Shown: in pieces, positions 23,749-33,433 of the stretch
Layout: each line of letters opens with the position of its first letter
Position numbering within the stretch: the first letter of the stretch is position 1
Source: Prescottella equi
GTDB lineage: Bacteria; Actinomycetota; Actinomycetes; Mycobacteriales; Mycobacteriaceae
DNA: 64,000 nt
Direction: 5' to 3'
NCBI RefSeq assembly: GCF_002094305.1
Contig: NZ_LWTX01000010.1
Span: forward strand, 1-64,000
Made by a program: the position numbers and the translations under genes
The notes under the pieces: generated by a model
The model's database searches: none
What the model was told of the DNA's origin: nothing
What the model saw: only the letters and a program-made list of their open reading frames with translations

Positions 23749-24269
23749 GTCGCGTCCCCGGCATTGCGGGCGGTGATCGCGGTCAGTTGCTCGACTGTGC
23801 GGTCGGCGACGTCGAGGTCCAGAGCGGTGATCTTGACCGCCCCGGCGGACGACGCCGTGGTGACGGTGACGGTCGCGAGACCGAACAGACGGTCGAGTGG
23901 TCCCCGTTCGGTGTCGACGGTCTGGATGCGGGTGATCGGTGCGATGCGCCGTTCCTGATCGAACCAGCCGGTGCGGGTGTAGACCGCGTCGTCGCTGATC
24001 TCCCAGCGGTGTACCCGGTACCGCCACCGCGGCACGACCGCGATGTCCGCGACCGCGACTGCGAGCGTCACCGCGAACACCGTCACGTGCGGCCACGTCG
24101 TCCAGCGTCCGTCGAGCACCGCCCACACGACCTGCGCCGCGAACACCGGGAGCCAGACGAGGGTTGCGGTGGTGGCCCACAGCGCGGGGGCCTTCGTGCT
24201 CGGTCGCCATGCCGGGTCGGCCATGGTCACCGTACGCGGGGAACGGGTCGGGTCGGACGGAACGCTCAC
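23745..24269 (-). CDS. PH-domain (DUF304/YdbS-like) membrane protein
   Basis: A 174-residue protein with two N-terminal helices (about residues 31-50 and 62-79) and one bPH2 domain with the family segment VYTRTGWFDQERRIAPITRIQTVDTERGPLDR. It is the smaller partner of the YdbT-like protein, whose start overlaps its stop. GTG 24269 is used; ATG 24224 is an alternative that removes 15 polar residues. Confidence 0.83.
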   Translation of the reverse strand: MSVPSDPTRSPRTVTMADPAWRPSTKAPALWATTATLVWLPVFAAQVVWAVLDGRWTTWPHVTVFAVTLAVAVADIAVVPRWRYRVHRWEISDDAVYTRTGWFDQERRIAPITRIQTVDTERGPLDRLFGLATVTVTTASSAGAVKITALDLDVADRTVEQLTAITARNAGDAT

Positions 24270-24361
24270 GACCTCATCCTGCCCGAGTCGGGACGATGCG
24301 TCCTATGGTGGAGGTGGCCGCACAGGGCGTGCGGTGCCTGTCGAGACGGGAGGTGGTCGTG

Positions 24362-24565
24362 ATGGTTAGGACCGACGCAGAGAACAACGACGCGGGGGCC
24401 GTGGACGTTCCAGAGGCCGATCTCGTCGAACAGTTGACTCCGGCCGAGTCGGACGACGAACACGAGGAGTCGACGCCGCCGCCGACACCCCTCGAAGTGA
24501 ATCCGGCGGACGCCGCGGAGCAGCGGCGGAGCGTTCCGTTGGACGAGGACTATCCCCGCGGTTAG
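24362..24565 (+). CDS. Small acidic protein
   Basis: A 67-residue, very acidic and probably disordered protein with the segments VPEADLVEQ and NPADAAEQRRSVPLDEDYPRG. I recall short acidic actinobacterial proteins with similar VPEAD-EQ patterns and no known function. The ATG at 24362 has the strong ribosome site gggaggtgg. Confidence 0.65.
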   Translation: MVRTDAENNDAGAVDVPEADLVEQLTPAESDDEHEESTPPPTPLEVNPADAAEQRRSVPLDEDYPRG

Positions 24566-24623
24566 ACGGGTGGTGTGAGACCCACGGTGGCAGCGAGACC
24601 GGTCGGTGGCGCATGATCGTCGG

Positions 24624-27212
24624 GTGAGTCACTCGAGCGATGACACCGACCGGTCCACGATTCTGCCGATCCCGTCGGTTCCCACCGAGGGCCCGTCCGC
24701 GAGTGCGATGCGGCGAGTCCTGCGCCGGGCCCGGGACGGCGCGACGCTCAACGTCGACGAGGCCACCACGCTGCTGCACGCGCGTGGCGCCGACCTCGAG
24801 GATCTGTGCGCGTCCGCCGCGAAGGTGCGCGACGCGGGCCTGCTCGCTGCGGGACGGCCGAATACGGTGTCGTACTCGCGCAAGGTGTTCGTCCCGATCA
24901 CGCGCCTGTGCCGCGACAAGTGCCACTACTGCACGTTCGTGACGGTCCCCGGCAAGCTGCGGGCGGCCGGGCACGGCATGTACCTGGAGCCCGACGAGAT
25001 TCTCGAGATCGCCCGCCAGGGCGCCGAATTGGGTTGCAAGGAGGCACTGTTCACCCTCGGTGACCGGCCGGAGGATCGCTGGCCGGAGGCGAAGCAGTGG
25101 CTCGACGAGCGTGGCTACGACTCCACTCTCGACTACGTGCGGGCCATGTCGATCCGGGTTCTGGAGGAGACCGGACTGCTGCCGCACCTCAACCCGGGCG
25201 TCATGAGCTGGGAGGAGATCTCGCGGCTCAAGCCGGTGGCGCCGTCGATGGGCATGATGCTCGAGACGACGTCGACCCGCCTGTTCACGGACAAGGGCGA
25301 GTGCCATTACGGCAGCCCCGACAAGGATCCCGAGGTGCGGCTGCGCACGCTCACCGACGCGGGACGACTGTCGGTGCCGTTCACGACCGGCATCCTCGTC
25401 GGTATCGGCGAGACGCTCGCCGAGCGCGCCGAGTCGATCATGGCGATCCGCAAGCTGCACAAGGCCTTCGGGCACGTGCAGGAAGTGATCGTGCAGAACT
25501 TCCTGGCCAAGCCGGACACCGCTATGCGGGACGCCCCCGACGCGAACCTCGAGGAGTTCCTGGCCACCATCGCGGTCGCGCGCCTGCTGTTGGGGCCGGG
25601 GATGCGGATCCAGTCGCCCCCGAACCTGGTATCCGAGGCGGAATGCCTGGCGTTGATCGGCGCGGGTGTCGACGACTGGGGCGGGGTGTCGCCGCTCACC
25701 CCCGATCACGTGAATCCCGAACGGCCGTGGCCGAATCTGGACTCGCTCGCCGCGATCACCGCGCAGGCCGGGTACACGCTGGTCGAGCGGACCGCGGCGC
25801 AGCCGCAGTACGTGCTGGCCGGGCATCCGTGGATCGATCCACGGATCGGGGCGCACGTGCGCGCTGTGGCCGACCCGATGACCGGCCTCGCCCGGGCCGA
25901 CGTGAAGCCGGCGGGTTTGCCGTGGCAGGAACCGGACGAGGAGTGGGTGTCGTCCGGCCGCGTAGACCTCAACACCGAGATCGACACCGACGGCCGCAAC
26001 ACCGAGACCCGATCCGACCTCGGTAGCGCGTTCGGCGACTGGGAGACCGTGCGCGAGCAGGTTCTCGAACTGGGTCGCGCCGCGCCGGCCCGCGTGGACA
26101 CCGACGTGCTGTCCGCGTTGCGCAGCGCCGAACGCGATCCGGCGACGCTGTCCGACGACGAGTACCTCGCACTTGCGACGGCCGACGGGGACGGCCTCGA
26201 GGCCGTCGTCGCGCTCGCCGACGCGCTGCGCAAGGACGCCGTCGGCGACGACGTCACCTACGTCGTCAACCGGAACATCAACTTCACCAACATCTGCTAC
26301 ACCGGCTGCCGGTTCTGCGCGTTCGCGCAGCGCAAGGGGGACGCGGACGCGTTCACGCTGTCGGCCGAGGAAGTCGCGGACCGGGCGTGGGAGGCGCACG
26401 TCGCGGGCGCGACCGAGGTCTGCATGCAGGGCGGCATCGACCCCGAGCTGCCGGTCACCGGGTACGCGGACCTGGTGCGGGCGGTCAAGCGCCGGGTGCC
26501 GTCGATGCACGTGCACGCGTTCAGCCCGATGGAGATCGTCAACGGCGCCTCCCGCGGCGGTCAGAGCGTCCGCGACTGGCTCACCGAGCTGCGTGCGGCC
26601 GGCCTCGACACCATCCCGGGCACCGCCGCGGAAATCCTCGACGACGAGGTCCGCTGGGTCCTCACCAAGGGCAAGCTGCCCGCGTCGGCGTGGATCGACG
26701 TCGTCACCACCGCGCACGAGGTGGGACTGCGGTCGAGTTCGACGATGATGTACGGCCACGTGGACAGTCCCCGGCACTGGGTCGGGCATCTGAACGTCAT
26801 CCGCGGAATCCAGGACCGCACGGGCGGATTCACCGAATTCGTGTTGCTGCCGTTCGTGCACCAGAGCGCACCGCTGTACCTGGCCGGCGCGTCCCGCCCG
26901 GGGCCGACGCAGCGCGACAACCGGGCGGCCCACGCGCTGGCGCGGATCATGCTGCACGGCCGGATCGCCAATATCCAGACCAGCTGGGTCAAGCTCGGCG
27001 TCGCGGGCACGCAGGCCATGCTCCAGGGCGGTGCCAACGACCTCGGCGGAACGTTGATGGAGGAGACCATCTCGCGGATGGCCGGATCGCAGCACGGTTC
27101 GGAGAAGACGGTCGAGGAGCTGCGGGCCATCGCCGAGGGCATCGGTCGTCCGGCGCACGAACGACTGACGAACTACAGCCGCCGGGAGGGTGCACCCATT
27201 CCGGTGCGGTGA
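24624..27212 (+). CDS. fbiC: FO synthase FbiC (CofG-CofH fusion)
   Basis: An 862-residue enzyme making 7,8-didemethyl-8-hydroxy-5-deazariboflavin, the chromophore of F420, from tyrosine and a pyrimidine intermediate. Two radical-SAM domains are fused: CofG-like with the cluster motif [10 protein letters not shown] near residue 95, and CofH-like with [10 protein letters not shown] near 560. Both have the three Cys as CxxxCxxC. The fusion and length are typical of actinobacteria. GTG 24624 is taken as the start; an in-frame start 18 bases upstream is possible. F420-dependent enzymes elsewhere in the genome are implied. Confidence 0.97.
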   Translation: MSHSSDDTDRSTILPIPSVPTEGPSASAMRRVLRRARDGATLNVDEATTLLHARGADLEDLCASAAKVRDAGLLAAGRPNTVSYSRKVFVPITRLCRDKCHYCTFVTVPGKLRAAGHGMYLEPDEILEIARQGAELGCKEALFTLGDRPEDRWPEAKQWLDERGYDSTLDYVRAMSIRVLEETGLLPHLNPGVMSWEEISRLKPVAPSMGMMLETTSTRLFTDKGECHYGSPDKDPEVRLRTLTDAGRLSVPFTTGILVGIGETLAERAESIMAIRKLHKAFGHVQEVIVQNFLAKPDTAMRDAPDANLEEFLATIAVARLLLGPGMRIQSPPNLVSEAECLALIGAGVDDWGGVSPLTPDHVNPERPWPNLDSLAAITAQAGYTLVERTAAQPQYVLAGHPWIDPRIGAHVRAVADPMTGLARADVKPAGLPWQEPDEEWVSSGRVDLNTEIDTDGRNTETRSDLGSAFGDWETVREQVLELGRAAPARVDTDVLSALRSAERDPATLSDDEYLALATADGDGLEAVVALADALRKDAVGDDVTYVVNRNINFTNICYTGCRFCAFAQRKGDADAFTLSAEEVADRAWEAHVAGATEVCMQGGIDPELPVTGYADLVRAVKRRVPSMHVHAFSPMEIVNGASRGGQSVRDWLTELRAAGLDTIPGTAAEILDDEVRWVLTKGKLPASAWIDVVTTAHEVGLRSSSTMMYGHVDSPRHWVGHLNVIRGIQDRTGGFTEFVLLPFVHQSAPLYLAGASRPGPTQRDNRAAHALARIMLHGRIANIQTSWVKLGVAGTQAMLQGGANDLGGTLMEETISRMAGSQHGSEKTVEELRAIAEGIGRPAHERLTNYSRREGAPIPVR

Positions 27213-27275
27213 GTTCGCTGTTTCGGAAGGTTCGCGCCGGGGCACCCGTGGTCGAGAGGCCGAAGGGAGCCCCAG

Positions 27276-28082
27276 GTGGACCTGACACTGACGTTCGTCG
27301 GCAACGCGACGGTGCTGCTGCGATACGGCGATCTGACGGTGCTGACCGATCCGAACTTCCTGCACCGCGGACAGCACGCGTATCTCGGGTACGGGCTCGT
27401 CTCGGCGCGCCGCCACGATCCGGCGATCGACGTGCGGGACCTGCCGCCGCTCGCCGCGATCGTGCTCTCCCACCTGCACGGTGACCACTGGGACCGGGTC
27501 GCGCAGCGGCACCTCGACCGGGATCTGCCGGTGCTGACGACGCCGCACGCCGCGAAGAGACTGCACCGCAGAGGATTCTCGCGGGCGACGGGGTTGCAGA
27601 CCTGGCAGCGGCACACGCTCACGACGGGTGGCGCCCAGGTGGTGGTGACGGCGGCGCCGGGGGAGCACGCGCCGGTGGTGGCGCGCCGCCTACTGCCGCC
27701 GGTGATGGGCAGTATCCTCGAGTTCGGTCCGCTCGGCGGCCCGGTGGAGCGCCGGCTGTACATCTCGGGTGACACGCTGATCGTCGATGCGCTGCAGGAG
27801 ATTCCGCGCCGGCACCCGGATCTGGATGTCGGCGTCGTGCATCTCGGTGGGACCCGGCTGCCGGCCGGTGACCGGCTGCCGTTCGGGCTGACCGTGACGA
27901 TGGACGGCCGCCAGGGCGCCGACCTGGTGGAGTTGCTCTCCCTACCGAAGGTGGTGCCCGTGCACTTCGACGACTACACGGTCTTCGCCTCGCCGCTCTC
28001 GGACTTTCGCGACGAGGTGACGCGGCGCGGCCTCGGTGACCGCATCGTGTACGTCGATCGCGGGGAGACGGTGACGCTGTAG
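27276..28082 (+). CDS. MBL-fold metallohydrolase
   Basis: A 268-residue protein with the metallo-beta-lactamase fold of the UlaG/YtnP-like group. The zinc motif is LSHLHGDHWD near residues 68-77. Further ligands are the Asp in YISGDT and the final His in VVPVHFDDY. It has no signal peptide. The substrate is not evident; members hydrolyse lactones, phosphodiesters or N-acyl-ethanolamine lipids. GTG 27276 follows gggagcccca, 63 bases after fbiC. Confidence 0.85.
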   Translation: MDLTLTFVGNATVLLRYGDLTVLTDPNFLHRGQHAYLGYGLVSARRHDPAIDVRDLPPLAAIVLSHLHGDHWDRVAQRHLDRDLPVLTTPHAAKRLHRRGFSRATGLQTWQRHTLTTGGAQVVVTAAPGEHAPVVARRLLPPVMGSILEFGPLGGPVERRLYISGDTLIVDALQEIPRRHPDLDVGVVHLGGTRLPAGDRLPFGLTVTMDGRQGADLVELLSLPKVVPVHFDDYTVFASPLSDFRDEVTRRGLGDRIVYVDRGETVTL

Positions 28083-28126
28083 CGTCGGTGCCTCTCGACG
28101 TCGGCGCCTCCCGCCGCAGGAACGGT

Positions 28127-29920
28127 TCAGTCCTTGCGGTGTGGCAGGAACTCCTGGGCCTTCGTCTTGATGCCCGTCTTCACGAAGCCCCACGCATTCT
28201 CGTCGCCGCCCAGGACGGCGGCGGTCGCGCCCTTGAACTGCTCCCACGTCGCGTGGGGCGGGATCGGCGGCATGTCAGGATCGGTGTGGACGTCGAGGAC
28301 GGTGGGCCGGTCCGCGGACAGGGCGCGGTCCCACGCGCCGGCGAGGGCGTCGGGGTCGTCGACGGTGATGCCTTGCAGTCCCAGGCTCGCGGCGAAGGCG
28401 GCGTAGTCGACGTCCGGGAGGCTCTGCGACTCGGTGAACTTCGGTGCGCCGCTCATGGCCCGCATCTCCCACGTCACCTGGTTGAGGTCGTTGTTGTGCA
28501 GGACGGCGACGATCAGGCGCGGGTCCGACCACTCCTGCCAGTACCGCTTGACCGTGATCAGCTCGGCCATACCGTTCATCTGCATGGCGCCGTCGCCGAC
28601 GAACGCGATCGCCGGCCGGCCGGGGTGGGCGAACTTCGCGCCGATGCCGTACGGGACGCCGGGACCCATCGTCGCCAGCGTCCCCGACAGCGAACCCCGA
28701 ATGTCGCCGCGGAAACGGAGTTGGCGCGCATACCAGTTGGCGGCCGATCCGGAATCGGCGGTGACGATCGCGTCGTCGGGCAGGATCGGGGAGAGCTCGG
28801 AGAACAATCGCAGCGGATTGACCGGGTCGGCCGTTACCCGGGCCTGCCTGTCCATCGTCTCCCACCAGCGGGCGACGTCGGCCTCGATGCCCTCGCGCCA
28901 CGACCGGTCCTGTTTGCGCTCGAGCTGCGGGATCAGTGCTCGCAGCGCGGCCCGGGCGTCCGCCACCAGGTTGACCTCGTACGGGTACCGCATGCCGACG
29001 AACCGGGCGTCGATGTCGATCTGTACCCCGCGCGCCTGTCCGTAATCGGGCATGAACTGGCTGTACGGGAAGCTCGACCCCACGGTGAGCAGCGTGTCGC
29101 AGCCGGTCATCATCTCGTAGCTCGGCCGGGTGCCGAGCAGGCCGATGGATCCGGTGACCCAGGGCAGCTCGTCGGACAGCACGTCCTTGCCCAGCAGGGC
29201 CTTCGCGGCGCCCGCACCGAGCAGGTCGGCCACCTCGGCGAGTTCGGCGTCCGCCCCCCGGGCCCCGGTGCCGACCAGCATCGCGACCTTGGAGCCGGCG
29301 TTGAGGATGTCGGCGGCCCGCCGGACGGCGTCGTCGTCCGGGGCGATCTGCGGAAGGTCGAAACCGAGGCTGGACGGCACCATCTTGAAGGCGTGGGTAG
29401 GTGGCGAGTACGGCAACTCTTGCACGTCGGCGGGTATGATGAGGGCCGTCGGCGCACGCTGCGAGAGCGCGGTGCGGATCGCGCGGTCGAGGACGTTGGG
29501 CAGCTGCTCGGGCACGTTCACGGTCTGCACGTAGTCGGCGGCCACGTCCTTGTACAGGCTCGCCAGGTCCACCTCCTGCTGATAGGAGCCGCCCATCGCG
29601 CTCCGGTTGGTCTGCCCGACGATCGCTACCACGGGAACGTGATCCAGCTTGGCGTCGTAGAGGCCGTTGAGCAGGTGGATCGCGCCCGGGCCGGACGTCG
29701 CCATGCACACCCCGACCCGGCCGGAGAACTTCGCGTATCCGACGGCCTCGAAGGCGCACATCTCCTCGTGCCTGGCCTGCACGAACCTGGGGTGGTTGTC
29801 GGCTCGACCCCATGCGGCGAGGATCCCGTTGATGCCGTCGCCCGCGTACGCGAACACGTGCTCGACGGTTCACGCCCGTAGGCGCTCGAGCAGATAGTCC
29901 GCGACGTTCCGGTCGGCCAT
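28127..29920 (-). pseudogene. ThDP-dependent pyruvate oxidase-like enzyme with in-frame stop at codon 17
   Basis: The complete frame from ATG 29920 encodes a 597-residue thiamine-diphosphate enzyme except for one TGA at 29870-29872. The first 16 codons read [16 protein letters not shown], as expected for this family, and the same frame resumes with [13 protein letters not shown] Trp normally occupies the stop position, so TGG to TGA is likely. The rest is intact: QARHEEMCAFEAVGYA with the catalytic Glu, SGPGAIHLLNGLYDAK, and the ThDP motif VGDGAMQMNGMAEL. The family resembles pyruvate dehydrogenase (quinone)/oxidase or acetolactate synthase. A GTG at 29857 could restart translation but would lose the first strand and helix. 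Confidence 0.8.
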
Positions 29921-30141
29921 GGCGCCTCCTCTGCAGGTGCATCCGGCTACCCGCGCCGCGGGGGAGGCAAACGAGCGGCGGGTTCGCAGCGGAGCCGCCG
30001 GGCTTCGTAGGTCACCCTTACCTGACTGCGTCGGCGCGCGCGCTTCATACTGGACCTTCCGGAAGGTCGTCGGGCGCGAGCCCGGCATCCGGCTCACCGA
30101 GGCGCCCGAGCGCCCGTGTCAGAAAGGCAGGGAGAGCAGCA

Positions 30142-30465
30142 GTGACCTACACGATTGCCGAACCGTGCGTCGATGTGATGGACAAGGCATGTATCGAGGA
30201 GTGCCCGGTCGACTGCATCTACGAGGGTGGTCGCATGCTCTACATCCATCCGGACGAGTGCGTGGACTGCGGTGCGTGTGAGCCGGTCTGCCCCGTCGAG
30301 GCCATCTTCTACGAGGACGACGTTCCGGATCAGTGGAACGGCTACGTCGCCGCCAACGTCGACTTCTTCGACGATCTGGGTTCGCCGGGCGGTGCGGCGA
30401 AGCTCGGCAAGGTCGACTTCGACCCGCCGTTCATCAAGGCGCTGCCCCCCATGGGCGAAGAGTAG
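30142..30465 (+). CDS. fdxC: 7Fe ferredoxin FdxC
   Basis: A 107-residue [3Fe-4S][4Fe-4S] ferredoxin. The first cluster region is [19 protein letters not shown] with the spacing of seven-iron types, the second [19 protein letters not shown]-terminal extension of about 45 residues is usual for this actinobacterial group. It is a soluble electron carrier. The pairing with dapC 15 bases downstream is conserved in corynebacteria and mycobacteria. GTG start with gggagagcagca upstream. Confidence 0.95.
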   Translation: MTYTIAEPCVDVMDKACIEECPVDCIYEGGRMLYIHPDECVDCGACEPVCPVEAIFYEDDVPDQWNGYVAANVDFFDDLGSPGGAAKLGKVDFDPPFIKALPPMGEE

Positions 30466-30480
30466 GTAGGGGTTCCGGCG

Positions 30481-31581
30481 TTGCCTCGCATTCCCGTGGC
30501 CCAGTCCCTGCCCGATTTTCCGTGGGACTCCCTCGCGTCCGCGAAGGAGAAGGCCCAGTCCCATCCCGACGGGATCGTCAACCTGTCGGTGGGAACTCCG
30601 GTCGATCCGGTTGCCCCGGGCATCCGGGACGCCTTGGCGTCGGCGTCGGCTGAGCCCGGCTATCCGACGACGCACGGGACCGACGCGCTGCGCGAGGCGA
30701 CGTCGGCGTCCCTGGCCCGCCGCTACGGCATGACGGGCGTCGATCCCGCGGCGATCCTGCCGGTGATCGGCACCAAGGAGGTCATCGCGTGGCTGCCGAG
30801 CCTCCTCGGTCTCGGCGCCGACGACCTGGTCGTGATCCCCGAGGTTGCGTATCCCACGTACGAGGTGGGTGCGTTGCTCGCCGGTGCCCGGGTGCTGCGC
30901 GCCGATGGGACCGCGCAGTTGGGGCCGGAGAAGCCGGCGTTGATCTTCGTGAACTCGCCGTCGAATCCCACCGGCAAGGTCCTCGGCGTGGAGCATTTGC
31001 GGAAGGTGGTCGACTTCGCGCGTGAGCGCGGCGCCATCGTCGCGTCCGACGAGTGCTACCTGGGCCTGACCTGGGAGGGTGAAGCCGTCTCGATCCTCGA
31101 CCCGAGGGTGTGCGGCGGCGACCACACCGGGCTGATCGCAATCCACTCGCTGTCGAAGACGTCGAATCTGGCCAGCTACCGGGCCGGCTTCGTCGCGGGC
31201 GATCCGGCGCTCGTCGCCGAACTGCTCGAGGTGCGCAAGCACGCGGGCATGATGATGCCGACGCCGATCCAGGCGGCGATGGCGGCCGCGCTCACCGACG
31301 ACGACCAGGAGAAGGAGCAGCGCGAGCGGTACCGCCGCCGCCGTGACGTCCTGCTGGCCGCCGTGCGCGGTGCCGGTTTCACCGTCGACGACTCGGAAGC
31401 AGGCCTGTACCTGTGGGCCACCCGCGGCGAGAACTGCCGCACCACGGTCGACTGGTTCGCCGAGCGCGGCATCCTGGTCGCGCCGGGCGACTTCTACGGA
31501 CCGCGCGGCGCCGCGCACGTCCGGATCGCCCTGACGGCCACCGACGAGCGGATCGAGGCGGCCGCAGCGCGCCTGTCCTGA
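30481..31581 (+). CDS. dapC: N-succinyldiaminopimelate aminotransferase DapC
   Basis: A 366-residue class I/II PLP aminotransferase for the lysine/diaminopimelate pathway. Family features: VNSPSNPTGKVL with the cofactor-contacting Asn, SDECYLGL with Asp binding the pyridine nitrogen, and the Schiff-base lysine in HSLSKTSNLASYRAGF. The neighbouring fdxC and the dapD/dapE pair 11 kb away support the assignment, because fdxC-dapC adjacency is known in Corynebacterium. The TTG start is 15 bases after fdxC with aggtaggggt in front. Confidence 0.9.
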   Translation: MPRIPVAQSLPDFPWDSLASAKEKAQSHPDGIVNLSVGTPVDPVAPGIRDALASASAEPGYPTTHGTDALREATSASLARRYGMTGVDPAAILPVIGTKEVIAWLPSLLGLGADDLVVIPEVAYPTYEVGALLAGARVLRADGTAQLGPEKPALIFVNSPSNPTGKVLGVEHLRKVVDFARERGAIVASDECYLGLTWEGEAVSILDPRVCGGDHTGLIAIHSLSKTSNLASYRAGFVAGDPALVAELLEVRKHAGMMMPTPIQAAMAAALTDDDQEKEQRERYRRRRDVLLAAVRGAGFTVDDSEAGLYLWATRGENCRTTVDWFAERGILVAPGDFYGPRGAAHVRIALTATDERIEAAAARLS

Positions 31582-31596
31582 TCTCATCTTCGGGTA

Positions 31597-31719
31597 CCCG
31601 GGTTCTCGCGTTTTGCGCACTTATCGCGCGCGTGGGGCCCGGGTTCTCGCGTTTTGCGCACTTATCGCGGGGAGAGGGCACTCGATCTGACGCTTCGCGC
31701 ACTTGTTGCGGGGCGCGGG
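31597..31719 (+). repeat. Three tandem 41-bp repeat units upstream of rocA
   Basis: Units begin at 31597, 31638 and 31679. The first 32 bases are identical in units 1 and 2 (cccgggttctcgcg, then ttttgcgcacttatcgcg). Unit 3 is degenerate but keeps gcgcacttgttgcg. The core gcgcactt occurs at 31615, 31656 and 31697, exactly 41 bases apart. The array lies 65-187 bases before the rocA start. Confidence 0.88.
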
Positions 31720-31783
31720 AGGCGGTGGCGGGCGTAGCCTGAGCTTGGTTGCAGTCACTTGGCTACTGGCTGAGGAGGGCAGC

Positions 31784-33433
31784 ATGGATGCCGTCACGGA
31801 CGTTCCGGCGCCGTACAACGAGCCGGTCCACTCCTACGCGCCCGGCAGTCCCGAGCGCGACCGACTGACGAGGGCGCTGGCGGAGCACACCTCGACCGTG
31901 GTCGCGATCCCGCACGTGATCGGCGGCGAGCACCGTCACGGCAGCGGTGAACCGAGGGAAGTGGTTCAACCGCATCGGCATTCCGCCGTCCTCGGCACCT
32001 ACTCGAATGCGACGTACGACGACGCGTCCGCGGCCATCGAGGCGGCGACCGCGGCGGCGCCGGCGTGGCGCGAGCTCCCGTTCGACGAGCGGGCCGCGGT
32101 GCTGTTGCGGGCGGCGGATCTGCTGTCCGGGCCGTGGCGGGAAAAGATCGCGGCGGCGACGATGCTGGGGCAGTCCAAGTCCGTCCAGCAGGCCGAGATC
32201 GACGCTCCGTGCGAACTGGTCGACTTCTGGCGGTTCAACGTCCACTTCGCCCGTGGCATCCTGGCCGAGCAACCGACGTCGTCGCCCGGGGTGTGGAATC
32301 GGCTCGAGTACCGCCCGCTCGAGGGTTTCGTCTACGCCATCACGCCGTTCAACTTCACCGCGATCGCCGGGAACCTGCCGACCGCTCCCGCGCTGATGGG
32401 CAACACGGTGGTCTGGAAGCCGTCGCCCACCCAGACGCTCGCCGCGTACTGGACGTTGCGCCTGCTCGAGGCCGCCGGCCTGCCACCGGGCGTGATCAAC
32501 CTGCTCACCGGCGACGGTCTCGCCGTTTCCGATGTGGCGCTGCGTGATCCACGGCTGGCCGGCATCCACTTCACCGGTTCCACCACGACGTTCCGCCACC
32601 TGTGGGGCGAGGTGGGCGCGAACATCGCCGACTATCGCAGCTATCCGCGCCTGGTGGGGGAGACGGGCGGCAAGGACTTCGTGGTGGCGCACCCGTCGGC
32701 CGATCCGGCGGTGCTGTCCACGGCACTGATCCGCGGGGCGTTCGAGTACCAGGGCCAGAAGTGCTCGGCGGCGTCGCGCGCCTACATTCCGCGATCGGTG
32801 TGGTCGCGGATGCAGGACCAGTTCCTCGCCGAGGTCGACGCCCTCTCCTACGGCGACGTCACCGATCTGGAGAACTTCGGCGGTGCGCTGATCGACCGGC
32901 GCGCCTACGACAAGAGCGTCGCGGCGATCGAGCGGGCGCGCGGCGCCGACGGAGTGCGGATCGCCGTGGGCGGCAAGTACGACGACAGTGTGGGGTACTT
33001 CGTCCGGCCGACGGTCCTCACGGTGGACGATCCGCGCGACGAGGCGCTCGTGAAAGAGTACTTCGGTCCGATTCTGTCGATACACGTCTACGACGACTCC
33101 GCCCCGCAGGCGTTCGACGACGTGCTCACCGCGGTGGACACGACAGCGGCGTACGCGTTGACCGGCGCCGTGGTGGCCACGGACCGCGCGGCGATCGAAC
33201 GAGCCTCGGCGGCATTGCGGTACGCGGCGGGGAACTTCTACGTCAACGACAAACCGACCGGCGCGGTAGTGGGTCAGCAACCGTTCGGCGGGGCGCGGGC
33301 GTCGGGTACCAACGACAAGGCCGGCTCGCCGCTCAACCTGCTGCGGTGGGTATCGCCGCGCACGATCAAGGAGACCTTCGTCCCGCCCACCGATCATCGC
33401 TACCCGCACATGGGGTCGGGGCACGGCCGATGA
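31784..33433 (+). CDS. rocA: L-glutamate gamma-semialdehyde dehydrogenase
   Basis: A 549-residue aldehyde dehydrogenase oxidising P5C/glutamate semialdehyde to glutamate in proline catabolism. The catalytic Cys is in YQGQKCSAASRAY, the general base Glu in LVGETGGKDFVV, and NAD contacts in ITPFNFTAIAGN and HFTGST. Length matches the single-domain P5C dehydrogenase. ATG 31784 has gaggagggc upstream. The stop overlaps the putA start (ATGA), so the two steps of proline degradation are translationally coupled. Confidence 0.95.
   Translation: MDAVTDVPAPYNEPVHSYAPGSPERDRLTRALAEHTSTVVAIPHVIGGEHRHGSGEPREVVQPHRHSAVLGTYSNATYDDASAAIEAATAAAPAWRELPFDERAAVLLRAADLLSGPWREKIAAATMLGQSKSVQQAEIDAPCELVDFWRFNVHFARGILAEQPTSSPGVWNRLEYRPLEGFVYAITPFNFTAIAGNLPTAPALMGNTVVWKPSPTQTLAAYWTLRLLEAAGLPPGVINLLTGDGLAVSDVALRDPRLAGIHFTGSTTTFRHLWGEVGANIADYRSYPRLVGETGGKDFVVAHPSADPAVLSTALIRGAFEYQGQKCSAASRAYIPRSVWSRMQDQFLAEVDALSYGDVTDLENFGGALIDRRAYDKSVAAIERARGADGVRIAVGGKYDDSVGYFVRPTVLTVDDPRDEALVKEYFGPILSIHVYDDSAPQAFDDVLTAVDTTAAYALTGAVVATDRAAIERASAALRYAAGNFYVNDKPTGAVVGQQPFGGARASGTNDKAGSPLNLLRWVSPRTIKETFVPPTDHRYPHMGSGHGR

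Noticed and set aside
24366-27668. A 1100-codon open frame on the minus strand
   Set aside because: It lies antisense to fbiC, is rich in Arg/His/Gly without any domain, and comes from the high-GC codon pattern of the real gene.
29870-29872. Selenocysteine at the TGA of the ThDP enzyme
   Set aside because: The family has Trp here, no SECIS-like hairpin is obvious after the codon, and the position is not a redox site.
31597-31719. CRISPR array
   Set aside because: Only three units, with spacers of about 9 bases, degenerate third unit and no cas genes.
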